Source of the DNA: Thermoflavifilum aggregans
Lineage (GTDB): Bacteria > Bacteroidota > Bacteroidia > Chitinophagales > Chitinophagaceae
DNA: 64,000 nucleotides
Direction of reading: 5' to 3'
Assembly (NCBI RefSeq): GCF_002797735.1
Contig: NZ_PGFG01000001.1
Location: 2,391,001-2,455,000, forward strand
In this document: one piece after another, positions 1-11,870 of the stretch
How positions within the stretch are numbered: position 1 is the stretch's first letter
How the letters are laid out: each line of letters begins with the position of its first letter
Program-made: the position numbers and the translations under genes
The notes under the pieces: generated by a model
What the model was told of the DNA's origin: nothing
Database searches by the model: none
The model's input: only the letters and a program-made list of their open reading frames with translations

Positions 1-209
1 ATGCCAATGATCAGTATCATTGCTTGGAAAATGCAGATGGATTAATTATCGCTACGGAATGGAACGAATTCCGCCTGCCGGATTTTGAGCGCATGCGGGC
101 TTTGCTCAGACAAAAAGTTATTTTTGATGGCCGGAATTTGTTTGAATTGGAGAAAATGCAGGATGAAGGTTTTCATTATATCAGCATTGGCCGCAAGCCG
201 GTCCTATAA
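1..209 (+). CDS. ugd: UDP-glucose 6-dehydrogenase, C-terminal end (partial)
   Basis: The frame is open from base 3 with no start, so this is the last ~68 codons of a gene that begins outside the window. It shows the C-terminal signature of UDP-glucose/GDP-mannose dehydrogenases: IIATEWNEFR, then FDGRNL and a final ISIGR. In the family this domain binds the UDP-sugar, and the enzyme oxidises UDP-glucose to UDP-glucuronate using two NAD+. The next gene, 22 bases downstream, encodes an enzyme that uses UDP-glucuronate, which supports the call. The internal TTG at 24 is not a plausible start because the conserved frame runs through it. Confidence 0.85.
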   Translation, partial: ANDQYHCLENADGLIIATEWNEFRLPDFERMRALLRQKVIFDGRNLFELEKMQDEGFHYISIGRKPVL

Positions 210-231
210 ACAGTTTTAACCCCGTTTACAC

Positions 232-1197
232 ATGGAAAGAAAACGTATTCTCATTACCGGTGCTGCAGGTTTTTTGGGTTCGCACCTGTGCGACCGCTTT
301 GTGCAGGAAGGTTTCCATGTGATTGGCATGGACAATCTGCTAACCGGTAGCCTGCGCAATATTGAACATTTGTTCCCGCTGGAAAATTTTGAATTCTATT
401 TTCACGATGTTACCAAGTTTGTACACGTCCCTGGCAAATTGGATTACATTTTGCATTTTGCCTCACCTGCCAGTCCGATAGATTATCTGCAGAAGCCCAT
501 TCAAACCCTGAAAGTAGGTTCACTGGGCACGCATAATCTGCTGGGGCTGGCTAAGGAAAAAAAAGCACGGATACTGGTAGCTTCTACTTCAGAAGTGTAT
601 GGAGATCCGGAGGTGCATCCGCAGCCCGAAGAATATTGGGGGCATGTGAACCCGGTGGGGCCACGCGGCGTGTATGATGAAGCCAAACGTTTTATGGAAT
701 CCATCACCATGGCTTATCACAATTTTCATGGTGTGGAAACCCGCATTGTGCGTATTTTCAACACCTATGGTCCCCGCATGCGCCTCAACGACGGGCGCGC
801 CTTACCGGCTTTTATGACCCAGGCGCTTACCGGACAGGATCTTACCGTATTTGGTGATGGTTCGCAGACCCGTTCCTTCTGTTATGTGTCGGATCTGGTG
901 GAAGGGATATATCGCCTGCTGTTCAGCGATTATCATTTGCCCATGAACATTGGCAATCCGGATGAAATTTCTTTGCTTGATTTTGCAAAAGAAATCCTGG
1001 AGCTTACCGGCAGCAAACAAAAAATTGTTTTCAAACCTTTGCCTACCGATGATCCCAAACAACGCAGGCCCGATATTACCAAGGCTCGCACCATCCTTGG
1101 CTGGGAACCCAAAGTGAGCCGGCGCGAAGGTTTGCGCCTGACGTTGGAATATTTCAAAAAGCATATAGATGAACTTACTTCTTCTCACAACACCTGA
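232..1197 (+). CDS. UDP-glucuronate decarboxylase (extended SDR)
   Basis: This 321-residue extended short-chain dehydrogenase converts UDP-glucuronate to UDP-xylose with bound NAD+. The Rossmann motif GAAGFLG lies at residues 10-16 and the catalytic YDEAK at 148-152, after the TSEVYGD strand. The FHDVTK and HFASPASP segments and [10 protein letters not shown] are typical of the UXS family and separate it from UDP-glucose 4-epimerases. It sits between ugd, which makes its substrate, and rfbB, with only 6 bases to the latter, so the four genes are likely one operon for surface polysaccharide precursors. The family assignment is strong; the product was inferred from family membership. Confidence 0.88.
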   Translation: MERKRILITGAAGFLGSHLCDRFVQEGFHVIGMDNLLTGSLRNIEHLFPLENFEFYFHDVTKFVHVPGKLDYILHFASPASPIDYLQKPIQTLKVGSLGTHNLLGLAKEKKARILVASTSEVYGDPEVHPQPEEYWGHVNPVGPRGVYDEAKRFMESITMAYHNFHGVETRIVRIFNTYGPRMRLNDGRALPAFMTQALTGQDLTVFGDGSQTRSFCYVSDLVEGIYRLLFSDYHLPMNIGNPDEISLLDFAKEILELTGSKQKIVFKPLPTDDPKQRRPDITKARTILGWEPKVSRREGLRLTLEYFKKHIDELTSSHNT

Positions 1198-1203
1198 ATA
1201 CCC

Positions 1204-2274
1204 ATGGAAAAAACTATTCTGATTACGGGCGGTGCAGGATTTATCGGCTCGCATGTGGTGCGCTGGTTTGTGACCCATTATCCGCAATACCAGATCCTCA
1301 ACCTGGATCTGCTCACTTATGCAGGCAATCTGGAAAATCTTACCGACATTGAACATCAGCCCAATTATCGTTTTATCAAAGGCGATATTACCGATGAAGC
1401 TTTTATCCAGCAGTTGTTTACACAATACCAGATTGATGCTGTAATCCATCTGGCAGCAGAAAGCCATGTGGATCGTTCCATCATGGATCCATTGGCGTTT
1501 GTGCGTACCAACGTGCTGGGTACAGCTGTACTACTCAACGCCTGCCGCCGGCATTGGGACATGAATTTGGAAAAACATTTGTTTTATCAGGTATCAACCG
1601 ATGAAGTGTATGGCTCACTTGGGCCTACGGGATATTTTTCAGAACACTCCAGATATGATCCCCGTTCGCCCTATGCGGCTTCCAAAGCAGGTGCCGATCA
1701 TCTGGTAAGAGCTTATTTTCATACCTATCAGCTGCCTGTAGTAATATCCAATTGTTCAAACAATTACGGACCTTATCAGTTTCCTGAAAAGCTGATTCCT
1801 TTGGTCATCCGCAATATTCAGCAAAACAAGCCTATACCTGTATACGGCAAAGGAGAGAATGTGCGCGACTGGCTGTGGGTGGAAGATCATGTGCGTGCCA
1901 TTGATCTGATTTTTCATCATGGCAAACGGGGGGAAACCTACACCATTGGTGGAAATAATGAGTGGAAAAATATTGACTTGGTGAAATTGATTTGCCGGCT
2001 TATGGATGAAAAACTGGGCAGGCCGCCAGGCAGCAGCGAAAGGCTGATAACCTTTGTAAAAGACCGCGCCGGCCATGACCAGCGTTATGCCATTGATGCA
2101 TCGCGTATCCGGCAGGAGCTGGGCTGGGAGCCTTCCGTGAGTTTTGAAGAAGGTATTAGCCGCACGATCGATTGGTACCTTTCGCATCAGGAATGGCTGG
2201 AACATGTTACCAGCGGTACGTATCAACAATACTACGAACAGCAATATGTGATTCGTGAACATACCCGATCTTAA
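1204..2274 (+). CDS. rfbB: dTDP-glucose 4,6-dehydratase
   Basis: This 356-residue extended SDR converts dTDP-glucose to dTDP-4-keto-6-deoxyglucose, the second step of dTDP-rhamnose synthesis. The NAD+ motif GGAGFIG is at residues 9-15, the TDE dehydration motif at 132-134 and YAASK (Tyr157, Lys161) follows. The segments NCSNNYGPYQFPEKLIP and GKGENVRDWLWVEDH are family hallmarks. It lies 6 bases after the decarboxylase gene and 17 bases before rfbC. The rfbA and rfbD partners are not in the window. Length is normal for the family. Confidence 0.95.
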   Translation: MEKTILITGGAGFIGSHVVRWFVTHYPQYQILNLDLLTYAGNLENLTDIEHQPNYRFIKGDITDEAFIQQLFTQYQIDAVIHLAAESHVDRSIMDPLAFVRTNVLGTAVLLNACRRHWDMNLEKHLFYQVSTDEVYGSLGPTGYFSEHSRYDPRSPYAASKAGADHLVRAYFHTYQLPVVISNCSNNYGPYQFPEKLIPLVIRNIQQNKPIPVYGKGENVRDWLWVEDHVRAIDLIFHHGKRGETYTIGGNNEWKNIDLVKLICRLMDEKLGRPPGSSERLITFVKDRAGHDQRYAIDASRIRQELGWEPSVSFEEGISRTIDWYLSHQEWLEHVTSGTYQQYYEQQYVIREHTRS

Positions 2275-2291
2275 ACACAATCTTCCCGACC

Positions 2292-2846
2292 ATGCCTTTT
2301 GAAAGCACTGCATTTGAAGGCTTATTCATTTTTACACCCAAGATATTTTTCGACGACAGGGGATATTTTTTTGAAAGCTATAACCAGCAGGTATTTGCAG
2401 AAGCCGGATATCCGATACAATTTGTGCAGGATAATCAGGCTTTTTCCCGATATGGCGTGATCCGCGGGCTTCATTATCAACGGCCGCCGCATGCCCAATC
2501 CAAATTAATCCGCGTTTTAAAGGGTAAAATTCTGGATGTGGTCGTTGATCTTCGCCCTGCGTCTGCTACCTATCGCCAGGTATTTGCCATTGAGCTTAGC
2601 GAGGAAAACAAAAAACAGTTGTTTATTCCCAGGGGCTTTGCACATGGTTATGCCGTACTTTCTGAAACGGCTGAAGTGTTGTATAAATGCGATGCATTTT
2701 ACCATCCCGAAAGCGAAGAGGGATTGCGGTACAATGATCCGGAGCTGGGGATTGATTGGCAAATACCGGCTGATAAACAAATTGTTAGCCTCAAGGATCA
2801 ACGGCTTCCCCTGCTGCATAGCCTGCCTGTTTACGATGCCTGGTAG
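2292..2846 (+). CDS. rfbC: dTDP-4-dehydrorhamnose 3,5-epimerase
   Basis: This 184-residue cupin epimerase acts on dTDP-4-keto-6-deoxyglucose at C3 and C5, directly after RfbB. The GYFFESYNQ segment and the RGLHYQ motif with catalytic His61 are present, followed by Lys71, VVVDLR (Asp86) and the PRGFAHGY strand. The length matches the RmlC family. It closes the four-gene nucleotide-sugar cluster and ends about 140 bases from the 3' end of the convergent rpoC gene. No convincing terminator in its own direction is seen other than the shared hairpin near 2932. Confidence 0.95.
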   Translation: MPFESTAFEGLFIFTPKIFFDDRGYFFESYNQQVFAEAGYPIQFVQDNQAFSRYGVIRGLHYQRPPHAQSKLIRVLKGKILDVVVDLRPASATYRQVFAIELSEENKKQLFIPRGFAHGYAVLSETAEVLYKCDAFYHPESEEGLRYNDPELGIDWQIPADKQIVSLKDQRLPLLHSLPVYDAW

Positions 2847-2931
2847 GGTCAATCGGCCTTGGGTTCGGCTTCAAAATTCGATGCTGTATCGGTTGCCACG
2901 CTGAGCCTGCATTTTTCATTTGACTGAAAAC

Positions 2932-2964
2932 AAAAAACCTCCTGCTGCATGCAACAGGAGGTTT
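2932..2964 (-). terminator. Rho-independent terminator after rpoC
   Basis: A 9-bp perfect stem (AACCTCCTG pairing with CAGGAGGTT) encloses a loop that can itself extend the pairing. On the minus strand it is followed by a run of six T. It lies 25 bases beyond the rpoC stop codon, so it ends the rpoBC transcript. On the plus strand the T-run is short, so it would be weak for rfbC. Confidence 0.85.
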
Positions 2965-2988
2965 GTGTGATTGACGGGAATCCGATTG

Positions 2989-5900
2989 CTATTCTTCGTC
3001 ATCAAATTGATAGGCCTGCCGGCTGGATTGCAGGATGTCGTATTCTTCCTTGGAACCGACAATCAGGTTTTCAAATTCCCGCAAGCCTGTACCAGCGGGG
3101 ATGAGATGACCGGTAATCACATTTTCCTTCAATCCCAGCATTTCATCGGTCTTGCCGTTAATAGCGGCCTGCGAGAGCACCTTGGTAGTTTCCTGGAACG
3201 ATGCGGCCGAGATCCAGCTGTTGGTGCCCAGTGAAGCCCGGGTAATACCCAATAGCGACGGGCTGGAAGTAGCCGGCCGTGCATCGCGGTATTCCACCAG
3301 CTTTTTATCTGCCCGGCGCAACATGGAGTTTTCATCCCGGATCTGCCGCAGGGTTACAATCTGACCGGCTTTTAGGTTGGTGGAATCTCCCGGATCCGTA
3401 ATCACCTTCTTATCGAAGAGTGCATCATTGGCTTCCAGGAATTCAAACTTGTCAACCAGATCTCCCTCGAGGAAATGGGTATCTCCGGGATCTTCGATGG
3501 TTACTTTACGCATCATTTGCCGGACGATCACTTCAATATGCTTGTCATTCAGCTTCACACCCTGCAGGCGGTACACTTCCTGGATTTCATTGACCAGATA
3601 TTCCTGCACGGCATAAGGACCTTTGATGGCCAAAATATCGGTAGGACTGATCGCACCGTCCGAAAGAGGCGTACCGGCTTTTACAAAATCACCATCCTGC
3701 ACCAGGATATGCCGGGTTAGCGGCACCAGGTATTTCTTCACCTGGCCTTCTTTAGATTCAATGATGATTTCCCTGTTACCGCGTTTTACACTACCAAAGC
3801 TTACCACACCATCAATTTCAGCCACAATGGCCGGGTTGGATGGGTTACGTGCTTCAAACAATTCGGTAACGCGCGGCAAACCACCGGTAATATCGCGGAG
3901 CTTGCCGATGACGCGTGGAATTTTAACCAACACCTGACCGGCTTTCACCTGATCGCCCTCGCTCACATTGATATGCGAACCCACCGGCAGGTTGTAGGTC
4001 TTGCTTTCCTTACCCTTTTCGATGATAAGGCTGGGAATTTTGTTTTTATCTCGGCTTTCAATGACAACCTTTTCCCGGTGGCCGGTTTGTTCGTCGGCCT
4101 CTTCGCGATAGGTAACGCCTTCGATAATATTTTCAAACCGTACTTTTCCGCCGATTTCAGAAATAATCACAGCGTTGAACGGATCCCAGGTGCAGATGAC
4201 GTCACCTTTTTTGATGGTCTGCCCTTCTTTTACCAGCAGGGTAGATCCATAGGGAATATTGTGGGTAGTGAGCAGCCGATCGGCCTTGGGATCCACAATC
4301 CTGACCTCACCCATGCGGCCAATGACTACCTGCACTTTTTCTCCTTCATTGTTTTCATAGCTTACCGTACGCAACCCATCGAAGTGTACGACTCCATCGA
4401 AATGGGAGGTGAGCTTGGATTCCACAGTTGCCGAACCGGCTACACCACCGACGTGGAATGTACGCAGGGTAAGCTGGGTACCGGGTTCACCGATGGATTG
4501 CGCAGCGATGATGCCCACCACATCACCCTTCTGCGCCAGCTGACCCGTGGCGAGGTTCTGACCATAACATTTTACACAAACACCCCGACGGCTTTCACAG
4601 GTAAGCACCGAACGGATTTCAACAGATTCGATACCGCTTTCTTCAATCTTGCGTGCGATATCTTCGGTAATCATTTCACCTGCAGGCACAATCAGTTCAT
4701 CGGTCTGCGGATGATAGATATCATGAAGCGAAACCCTGCCCAGGATTCTGTCGAAGAGCGATTCCACGATTTCTTCATTTTCCTTGATCGCCGAAATAGA
4801 AATGCCCCGCAGGGTACCGCAATCTTCCTCTGTGATCACCACATCGTGTGCCACATCCACCAGACGGCGGGTCAGGTATCCGGCATCGGCCGTTTTCAGA
4901 GCCGTGTCGGCCAGACCTTTACGGGCGCCGTGGGTAGAAATGAAGTATTCCAAGACGCTTAATCCATCCTTGAAGTTGGACAGGATGGGGTTTTCCACGA
5001 TTTCCGATCCGGTAGAACCACTTTTTCTAGGCTTTGCCATCAGGCCGCGGATACCGGCCAGCTGCTTGATCTGCTGCTTGGAGCCACGCGCACCGGAATC
5101 GAGCATCATGAACACGGAATTAAATCCTTTCTGATCAGCTGCCAATTCCTGGATCAGGGATTCGGTGATCTTCGTGTCCACACGCGACCAGATATCCACA
5201 ATTTGATTATACCGTTCGTTGTTGGTGATCAAGCCCATGTTGTAATTTTCCCATACCTCCTCTACTTCTGCCATCGCATTTTCAATCAAGGTTTCCTTGA
5301 TCTGGGGCACAATCAAGTCGTTGATGCTGAATGAAAGTCCGCCTTTATAAGCCATCCGATAGCCCAGCTCTTTGATATCATCGAGGAATTTAGCTGTGGT
5401 AGGCACATCGGTGAGCTTGATAATATCGCCAATGATTTCGCGGAGAGATTTTTTGGTCAGCAGTGCATTGATGAAACCTACTTCCTTGGGCACGGTTTGA
5501 TTGAAAATCACCCGTCCTACCGTGGTTTCAATGAGCTGTTTTTCGAGTTTGCCTTCGGCATTGCGTACCATTGCCCTGACCTTGATCCAGGCGTGCAGGT
5601 CAATTTTACCTTCGTTATAAGCAATAATCACTTCTTCGGGGGAGTAAAAGATTTTTCCTTCTCCCCGTACCGGATCATCGGGCGTGGAGCGTTTGCCCTT
5701 GGTGATATAGTACAGCCCAAGCACCATATCCTGTGAAGGCAGGGTGATGGGCGTTCCGTTTTGCGGGTTCAGGATGTTGTGGGAAGAAAGCATCAACAGC
5801 TGAGCTTCCAGGATGGCGGCATTGCTGAGGGGCACATGCACAGCCATCTGGTCACCGTCGAAGTCGGCATTGAATGCCGTACAGGTCAAAGGATGCAGCT

Positions 5901-7284
5901 GAATGGCTTTCCCTTCGATGAGTTTGGGCTGGAAGGCCTGGATGGAAAGGCGGTGCAGGGTCGGAGCACGGTTCAACAGCACCGGATGGCCTTTCAGGAT
6001 ATTTTCCAGAATATCCCAGATAACGGCATCCTTGCGTTCTACCAGCTTTTTGGCCGATTTCACCGTCTTCACAATACCCCGTTCGATGAGTTTGCGGATA
6101 ATAAAGGGCTTGAACAATTCGGCTGCCATGTCTTTGGGCAGACCGCATTCATGCAGTTTCAGCTCAGGGCCTACCACAATGACGGAACGACCGGAATAGT
6201 CCACCCGCTTACCCAGCAGGTTCTGGCGGAAACGCCCCTGCTTGCCCTTCAGCACATCACTCAATGATTTCAGGGCACGGCCACCCTCGGCTTTGACGGC
6301 GTTGGACTTGCGGCTGTTGTCGAACAGCGAGTCAACAGCTTCCTGAAGCATGCGTTTTTCATTGCGCAGAATGACTTCAGGAGCCTTGATTTCAATCAAT
6401 CTTTTCAACCTGTTGTTCCGGATGATTACCCTTCGGTACAGGTCATTGAGGTCAGACGATGCAAAGCGGCCTCCGTCGAGTGGTACCAGCGGCCTCAGTT
6501 CGGGTGGAATGACTGGAATATATTGCATCACCATCCATTCGGGACGGTTTTCAATATGCTGATTGGCTTCCCGGAAGGCTTCTACCACACTCAGCCGCTT
6601 TAGGGCTTCGGCCTTACGTTGTTGGGAAGTTTCATTGGCAGCCTGGTTGCGCAGGGAATAGGAAAGCTCATCCAGGTTGATGCGGGCCAGCAACATCTGA
6701 ATGGCTTCGGCCCCCATTTTGGCGATGAACTTTTTCGGATCATCGTCGGGCAGCATCTGGTTATCTTTCGGCAGGGAGTCAATAATTTCCAGATATTCTT
6801 CTTCCGTCAGCAGATCCATCACATTCAAACCCTTATCCTCCCGGATGCCAGGCTGAATCACCACATAGCGTTCGTAGTAAATGATCGACTCCAGCTTTTT
6901 GGAAGAAAGCCCCAGCAGATAACCGATCTTATTGGGCAGGGACTTGAAATACCAGATATGAACCACCGGGACAACCAGCTTGATATGTCCCATCCGTTCG
7001 CGGCGTACCTTTTTCTCGGTTACCTCCACACCGCAGCGATCGCACACAATACCCTTGTAACGGATGCGCTTGTATTTGCCGCAATAACATTCATAATCCT
7101 TTACCGGACCAAAAATGCGCTCACAGAAAAGCCCGTCACGTTCCGGCTTGTACGTGCGGTAGTTGATGGTTTCCGGTTTCAGCACTTCGCCATACGAGCG
7201 TTCCAGGATGGAATCAGGAGATGCGAGGCTGATGGTCACCTTGCTGAAGTTTGGCTTGGGACGATTTTCTTTTTTCAAAGCCAT
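2989..7284 (-). CDS. rpoC: DNA-directed RNA polymerase subunit beta'
   Basis: This 1431-residue protein is the beta' clamp and catalytic subunit of RNA polymerase. The N-terminal zinc site has Cys66, Cys68, Cys81 and Cys84. The Mg2+-binding active-site motif NADFDGDQ lies at 472-479. The second zinc site ([13 protein letters not shown]) is near residue 900, and the trigger-loop and bridge-helix segments are recognisable ([20 protein letters not shown]). Length is usual for Bacteroidota. It starts 33 bases after the rpoB stop in the same transcript and ends at a clear terminator. Long plus-strand ORFs opposite it, for example 3973-4962, are shadows. Confidence 0.98.
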   Translation of the reverse strand: MALKKENRPKPNFSKVTISLASPDSILERSYGEVLKPETINYRTYKPERDGLFCERIFGPVKDYECYCGKYKRIRYKGIVCDRCGVEVTEKKVRRERMGHIKLVVPVVHIWYFKSLPNKIGYLLGLSSKKLESIIYYERYVVIQPGIREDKGLNVMDLLTEEEYLEIIDSLPKDNQMLPDDDPKKFIAKMGAEAIQMLLARINLDELSYSLRNQAANETSQQRKAEALKRLSVVEAFREANQHIENRPEWMVMQYIPVIPPELRPLVPLDGGRFASSDLNDLYRRVIIRNNRLKRLIEIKAPEVILRNEKRMLQEAVDSLFDNSRKSNAVKAEGGRALKSLSDVLKGKQGRFRQNLLGKRVDYSGRSVIVVGPELKLHECGLPKDMAAELFKPFIIRKLIERGIVKTVKSAKKLVERKDAVIWDILENILKGHPVLLNRAPTLHRLSIQAFQPKLIEGKAIQLHPLTCTAFNADFDGDQMAVHVPLSNAAILEAQLLMLSSHNILNPQNGTPITLPSQDMVLGLYYITKGKRSTPDDPVRGEGKIFYSPEEVIIAYNEGKIDLHAWIKVRAMVRNAEGKLEKQLIETTVGRVIFNQTVPKEVGFINALLTKKSLREIIGDIIKLTDVPTTAKFLDDIKELGYRMAYKGGLSFSINDLIVPQIKETLIENAMAEVEEVWENYNMGLITNNERYNQIVDIWSRVDTKITESLIQELAADQKGFNSVFMMLDSGARGSKQQIKQLAGIRGLMAKPRKSGSTGSEIVENPILSNFKDGLSVLEYFISTHGARKGLADTALKTADAGYLTRRLVDVAHDVVITEEDCGTLRGISISAIKENEEIVESLFDRILGRVSLHDIYHPQTDELIVPAGEMITEDIARKIEESGIESVEIRSVLTCESRRGVCVKCYGQNLATGQLAQKGDVVGIIAAQSIGEPGTQLTLRTFHVGGVAGSATVESKLTSHFDGVVHFDGLRTVSYENNEGEKVQVVIGRMGEVRIVDPKADRLLTTHNIPYGSTLLVKEGQTIKKGDVICTWDPFNAVIISEIGGKVRFENIIEGVTYREEADEQTGHREKVVIESRDKNKIPSLIIEKGKESKTYNLPVGSHINVSEGDQVKAGQVLVKIPRVIGKLRDITGGLPRVTELFEARNPSNPAIVAEIDGVVSFGSVKRGNREIIIESKEGQVKKYLVPLTRHILVQDGDFVKAGTPLSDGAISPTDILAIKGPYAVQEYLVNEIQEVYRLQGVKLNDKHIEVIVRQMMRKVTIEDPGDTHFLEGDLVDKFEFLEANDALFDKKVITDPGDSTNLKAGQIVTLRQIRDENSMLRRADKKLVEYRDARPATSSPSLLGITRASLGTNSWISAASFQETTKVLSQAAINGKTDEMLGLKENVITGHLIPAGTGLREFENLIVGSKEEYDILQSSRQAYQFDDEE

Positions 7285-7317
7285 GATATGGATGGTTTAA
7301 AATGAAATCAATGTGAA

Positions 7318-10300
7318 TTATTCAAATGTAAGCTCCAGACCCAACCCTCTCAATTCATGCACCAGCACGTTAAACGATTCGGGCACACCGGGTTTGGGAA
7401 TGTTATCGCCTTTCACAATGGCTTCATAAGCCTTTGCCCTTCCGACGATATCATCGGATTTGATGGTGAGCATTTCCTGGAGGGTATGGGCAGCACCATA
7501 GGCTTCCAGAGCCCATACTTCCATTTCACCGAAACGCTGGCCACCAAACTGAGCCTTACCACCCAGGGGTTGTTGGGTAATGAGGCTGTACGGACCAATG
7601 GAACGGGCGTGCATCTTATCATCTACCAGATGGTGCAGTTTCATCATGTAAATCACACCCACCGTAGCTTTCTGATGGAAACGTTCGCCGGTTTCTCCGT
7701 CGTAGAGATAAGTATGCCCGAAGGTAGGCAATCCGGCTTCTTCAATTTCCCGGGCAATTTCTTCCGGTGTGGCACCATCAAAAATCGGTGTGGCATATTT
7801 CTTTCCAAGTTTCCAACCTGCCCATCCCAGCACGGTTTCGTAAATCTGCCCGATATTCATTCGAGAAGGCACACCCAGCGGATTCAATACAATGTCCACA
7901 GGCGTACCATCTTCGAGGAAGGGCATGTCTTCCACCCGCACAATCTTGGCCACGATACCCTTGTTACCATGGCGGCCGGCCATTTTATCACCCACTTTCA
8001 GCTTGCGTTTGGAAGCCAAGTATACCTTGGCCAGCCTGAGTACACCGGGTGGAAGTTCATCACCAATCGAAATATTGAATTTTTCTCTCTTATACCGGCC
8101 TAATTCTTCGTTGTATTTGATATTGTAATTATGCAAAAGGGTGTTTATCAGCTCATTTACTTCCTCATTTTGTGTCCAGCCCAGCGGATTCACATTCTGA
8201 TAATCAATAGCAGCCAGATTCTTTTGGGTGAATTTAGCACCTTTGGGAATCAGCACCTCACCAAAGTTGTTGGTAACACCGGCTGACACCTGATCTTTCA
8301 GCAACTGCTGTAATTTTTCCAGCAGCACCTCATTCAGTTCCTCCACATTTTTCTGGTGTATTTTTTCCAGTTTCTCCAGGGCCGCTTTTTCCCTTAGCTT
8401 GGAATTTTTATCTTTTTTGGCTCTGGAGAAAAGTTTTTTGTTGATCACCACACCTTCAATGGAAGGAGGTACTTTCAGGGATGCATCTTTGGCATCGCCG
8501 GCCTTATCGCCGAAAATGGCGCGCAGCAGCCGTTCTTCCGGTGTAGGATCAGATTCTCCTTTGGGCGTGATTTTACCAATCAGGATGTCACCTTCCTTTA
8601 CCCAGGCTCCCACGCGGATGATGCCGTTTTCATCCAGATCTTTGGTAGCTTCTTCACTCACATTGGGAATATCGGCCGTGAGCTCTTCAGGCCCCAGCTT
8701 GGTATCGCGCACTTCCAGCTCGAACTCTTCGATGTGGATGGAAGTAAACAGATCTTCCCGCACCACGCGTTCGGAGATCACGATAGCGTCTTCAAAGTTG
8801 TAGCCTTTCCAAGGCATGAAAGCCACCATCAGGTTCCGACCCAGGGCCAGTTCACCACCCTGTGTAGCATAACCTTCCGTGAGGAAATCGCCTGCTTTTA
8901 CGGTTTGACCTTTTTTCACACAGGGCTTCAGGTTGATGCAGGTCGATTGGTTGGTTTTGGTGAACTTGGTTAGCTTGTACACTTTCAGGTCGTCTTCGAA
9001 GCTCACCAGCCGCTGGATATCGCTTCGTTTGTACCGCACATGGATTTCGTTGGCATCCACATATTCCACCACTCCATCACCTTCGGCAGTGATCTGGGTT
9101 CTGGAGTCGCGAGCAGCCACGGCTTCCAGCCCCGTACCCACGATGGGCACTTCCGGACGAAGAAGAGGCACAGCTTGGCGTTGCATGTTCGAACCCATCA
9201 GAGCCCGGTTGGCGTCATCATGCTCCAGGAAGGGAATCAGCGAGGCACTCAACCCCACAATCTGGTTGGGTGCAATATCCATGTATTGCACCTCATTTTT
9301 ATCCAGCACAGGGAAATCACCCATTTCACGGGCTTTCACGCGATCGTTGAGTAAGTTACCCTCTTTATCAAGCGGGGCATTGGCCTGTGCAATCCTTACC
9401 TGATCTTCTTCCTCTGCACTCAGGTATTTCACCTTGTGCAGGTCCACCTTACCGTTTTTCACTTCGCGATAAGGTGTTTCAATAAAGCCCATTTCATTCA
9501 CCTTGGCGTGTACGCACAGGGTAGAAATCAAACCGATATTGGGCCCTTCCGGTGTCTCGATGGTACACAGACGGCCATAATGGGAATAATGTACGTCGCG
9601 CACTTCAAAACCAGCACGTTCGCGGCTCAATCCACCCGGACCCAGAGCTGAAATGCGGCGCTTGTGCGTGATTTCGCTGAGCGGGTTGGTCTGATCGAGG
9701 AACTGCGAGAGCTGGGAAGTGCCGAAAAAGGAATTGATAACCGAACTTGATGATTTGTGGTGATCAGAGAAAAGTGCAGAGAGCTGGGAAGTGCCGAAAA
9801 AGGAATTGATAACCGAACTCAGTGTACGGGCATTGATCAAATCAATGGGTGTAAACACCTCGTTGTCACGTACGTTCATCCTTTCGCGGATGGTACGTGC
9901 CATACGTGCCAGCCCTACGCCAAACTGGGCATATAATTGCTCTCCTACCGTGCGTACCCGGCGGTTGCTCAGGTGATCAATATCATCTATTTCGGCTTTG
10001 CCGTTGGTAAGTTTTACCAGGTATTTGATAATAGCGATGATATCTTCCTTGGTCAGCACCCTTACTTCCAGCGGAGTGTCTAGGCCCAGCTTACGATTGA
10101 TTTTATACCGCCCCACATCCCCGAGGTCATAACGCTTGTCAGAGAAAAAGAGCTTGTCGATAATGCCACGGGCGGTTTCATCATCAGGTGCATCGGCGCC
10201 CCTGAGCTGCCGGTAAATATGTTGAACGGCTTCCAGCTCGGAATTGGAAGTATCCTTATTCAGGGTATTGTAAATGATGGAATAATCTTCCGAAAGTTCT

Positions 10301-11232
10301 TCCTTCTGTAGGAAAATAGTCTTCACACCGAGATCAATGATCTGCTGGATATTCTCTTCATTCAGCACACTGTCGCGATCCAGAATGATTTCATTGCGTT
10401 CGATGGAAACTACTTCACCGGTATCTTCATCCACAAAATCTTCCACCCAGGTACGCAGCACGCGGGCAGCCAGCTTGCGGCCGATATATTTGCTGAGGGT
10501 TTTCTTATCAGCCTTCACTTCATCGGCCATGTCAAACAACTGCAGGATGTCTTTATCGGTTTCATAGCCGATAGCCCGCAGCAGCATGGTAACGGGAAAC
10601 TTTTTCTTCCGGTCAATGTAGGCATACATGACATTGTTGATGTCAGTAGCAAATTCCATCCAGGCACCTTTGAAAGGAATGACCCTTGCGGAGTAAATCT
10701 TGGTACCGTTGGGATGGATAGACTGACCGAAGAACACGCCAGGCGAACGGTGCAGTTGGGATACCACTACCCGCTCGGCACCGTTGATGATGAAGGTGCC
10801 GCGGGGCGTCATGTAAGGAATATTGCCCAGAAACACATCCTGCACGATGGTCTGGAAATCCACATGTTCTTCATCATTACAGCTGAGGCGCAGCTTGGCC
10901 TTCAGCGGCACGGAATAGGTCAGCCCCCGCTCAATACATTCTTCGATGGTATATCTGGGAGGATCCACGTAATAGTCGAGGAATTCCAGATTGAAAATAT
11001 TCCGGGTGTCGGTGATAGGAAAATTTTCCTTGAACACCTTGAACAACCCTTCGTTGTTGCGTTTATCGGGCGTAGTTTCGAGCTGCAGAAAATCTTTAAA
11101 CGACTGCAGCTGGATAGCCAGCAGATCAGGAATTTCGGCAGGCTGCTGAACTTTTCCGAAGTTTACACGCCCGTTTGCCGGATGGGCAGGTTGCCGGGAA
11201 GAATGATTGGCTGGAAGTTTTGCTGTTGACAT
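7318..11232 (-). CDS. rpoB: DNA-directed RNA polymerase subunit beta, with a 24-residue internal duplication
   Basis: This is the beta subunit of RNA polymerase, 1304 residues from the ATG at 11232; the frame extends 21 bases further only to a TTG, so the ATG was chosen. Family blocks are intact: the rifampicin segment ([18 protein letters not shown]), [28 protein letters not shown] and [18 protein letters not shown]. The odd feature is that residues 472-485 ([14 protein letters not shown]) occur again at 496-509, separated by [10 protein letters not shown]. The net 24-residue insertion sits just before and inside the region equivalent to E. coli 505-512. The 41-bp DNA copies are identical, so the event is recent or an assembly error. 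Confidence 0.97.
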   Translation of the reverse strand: MSTAKLPANHSSRQPAHPANGRVNFGKVQQPAEIPDLLAIQLQSFKDFLQLETTPDKRNNEGLFKVFKENFPITDTRNIFNLEFLDYYVDPPRYTIEECIERGLTYSVPLKAKLRLSCNDEEHVDFQTIVQDVFLGNIPYMTPRGTFIINGAERVVVSQLHRSPGVFFGQSIHPNGTKIYSARVIPFKGAWMEFATDINNVMYAYIDRKKKFPVTMLLRAIGYETDKDILQLFDMADEVKADKKTLSKYIGRKLAARVLRTWVEDFVDEDTGEVVSIERNEIILDRDSVLNEENIQQIIDLGVKTIFLQKEELSEDYSIIYNTLNKDTSNSELEAVQHIYRQLRGADAPDDETARGIIDKLFFSDKRYDLGDVGRYKINRKLGLDTPLEVRVLTKEDIIAIIKYLVKLTNGKAEIDDIDHLSNRRVRTVGEQLYAQFGVGLARMARTIRERMNVRDNEVFTPIDLINARTLSSVINSFFGTSQLSALFSDHHKSSSSVINSFFGTSQLSQFLDQTNPLSEITHKRRISALGPGGLSRERAGFEVRDVHYSHYGRLCTIETPEGPNIGLISTLCVHAKVNEMGFIETPYREVKNGKVDLHKVKYLSAEEEDQVRIAQANAPLDKEGNLLNDRVKAREMGDFPVLDKNEVQYMDIAPNQIVGLSASLIPFLEHDDANRALMGSNMQRQAVPLLRPEVPIVGTGLEAVAARDSRTQITAEGDGVVEYVDANEIHVRYKRSDIQRLVSFEDDLKVYKLTKFTKTNQSTCINLKPCVKKGQTVKAGDFLTEGYATQGGELALGRNLMVAFMPWKGYNFEDAIVISERVVREDLFTSIHIEEFELEVRDTKLGPEELTADIPNVSEEATKDLDENGIIRVGAWVKEGDILIGKITPKGESDPTPEERLLRAIFGDKAGDAKDASLKVPPSIEGVVINKKLFSRAKKDKNSKLREKAALEKLEKIHQKNVEELNEVLLEKLQQLLKDQVSAGVTNNFGEVLIPKGAKFTQKNLAAIDYQNVNPLGWTQNEEVNELINTLLHNYNIKYNEELGRYKREKFNISIGDELPPGVLRLAKVYLASKRKLKVGDKMAGRHGNKGIVAKIVRVEDMPFLEDGTPVDIVLNPLGVPSRMNIGQIYETVLGWAGWKLGKKYATPIFDGATPEEIAREIEEAGLPTFGHTYLYDGETGERFHQKATVGVIYMMKLHHLVDDKMHARSIGPYSLITQQPLGGKAQFGGQRFGEMEVWALEAYGAAHTLQEMLTIKSDDIVGRAKAYEAIVKGDNIPKPGVPESFNVLVHELRGLGLELTFE
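9707..9819 (-). repeat. 41-bp perfect direct repeat inside rpoB (72-bp insertion)
   Basis: Bases 9707-9747 and 9779-9819 are identical over 41 bp, with an unrelated 31-bp spacer (9748-9778). The period is 72 bp, exactly 24 codons, so the frame is kept. Bases flanking each copy differ immediately, which fixes the repeat limits. Related RpoB proteins have a single copy of this segment. Confidence 0.97.
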
Positions 11233-11328
11233 CGTTGCAGAAGATAAAATCAAATAATCAGTAAAAATTTCAAGGAAGCTTTCAAGGCTTCATGTAATTC
11301 AGCACGGTGCATCATCTTCAAAGGGAAA

Positions 11329-11357
11329 CAGGTCAAAAGTACAGGACTTTTGACCTG
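11329..11357 (-). promoter_or_regulatory. Hairpin and possible promoter between rplL and rpoB
   Basis: Two perfect 12-bp arms (11329-11340 and 11346-11357) flank a 5-base loop. On the minus strand the hairpin is followed by a weakly T-rich stretch, so it could be a partial terminator or processing site, as known between rplL and rpoB in E. coli. The promoter-proximal arm contains TACTTTTG (11334-11341), which matches the Bacteroidota TAnnTTTG -7 element and could start a transcript about 95 bases before rpoB. The structure is seen directly; its role is inferred. Confidence 0.6.
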
Positions 11358-11402
11358 ATATTTTAATCAGTACCCTTTTGCTGCAGGGCAATGAAGAATG
11401 GT

Positions 11403-11792
11403 TTACTGGATTTCTACTTCAGCACCAGCTTCTTTCAGTTTGGCAGCCAGTTGATCGGCTTCAGCCTTAGCAATTCCCTCTTTCACGGGCTTGGGTGCTC
11501 CGTCAACCAATTCTTTGGCTTCCTTGAGGCCAAGACCGGTTAATTCCTTCACCACCTTCACCACGTTCAGTTTATTGGCGCCGGCGGCTTTCAGAATCAC
11601 GTTGAAAGAGGTTTTTTCTTCAGCTGCAGGAGCAGCGGCAGCACCGGCTGCAGCACCGCCTCCGGCAACCATTACCGGAGCAGCTGCTGCTGGTTCAATC
11701 CCGTATTCTTCTTTCAGAATTTTAGCCAATTCGTTCACTTCCTTGACGGTGAGATTTACGAGCTGTTCGGCAAATGCTTTTAAGTCAGCCAT
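11403..11792 (-). CDS. rplL: 50S ribosomal protein L7/L12
   Basis: This 129-residue acidic stalk protein recruits elongation factors to the ribosome. The N-terminal dimerisation segment ([16 protein letters not shown]), an Ala/Gly hinge (residues ~38-58) and the C-terminal domain with [12 protein letters not shown] are all present. It follows rplJ by 78 bases and precedes rpoB by 170 bases, with a hairpin between them. Length is typical. Confidence 0.97.
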   Translation of the reverse strand: MADLKAFAEQLVNLTVKEVNELAKILKEEYGIEPAAAAPVMVAGGGAAAGAAAAPAAEEKTSFNVILKAAGANKLNVVKVVKELTGLGLKEAKELVDGAPKPVKEGIAKAEADQLAAKLKEAGAEVEIQ

Positions 11793-11870
11793 GTTGTGTG
11801 TGTTTTTGAAATCAATAAATCAATGAAAAATATATGTTGGACTTGGAAGCCAAACGGAATCATAAACCTG

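Noticed and set aside
3973..4962. 329-codon plus-strand frame opposite rpoC
   Set aside because: Complement of a perfectly conserved rpoC region; its sequence has no protein family features.
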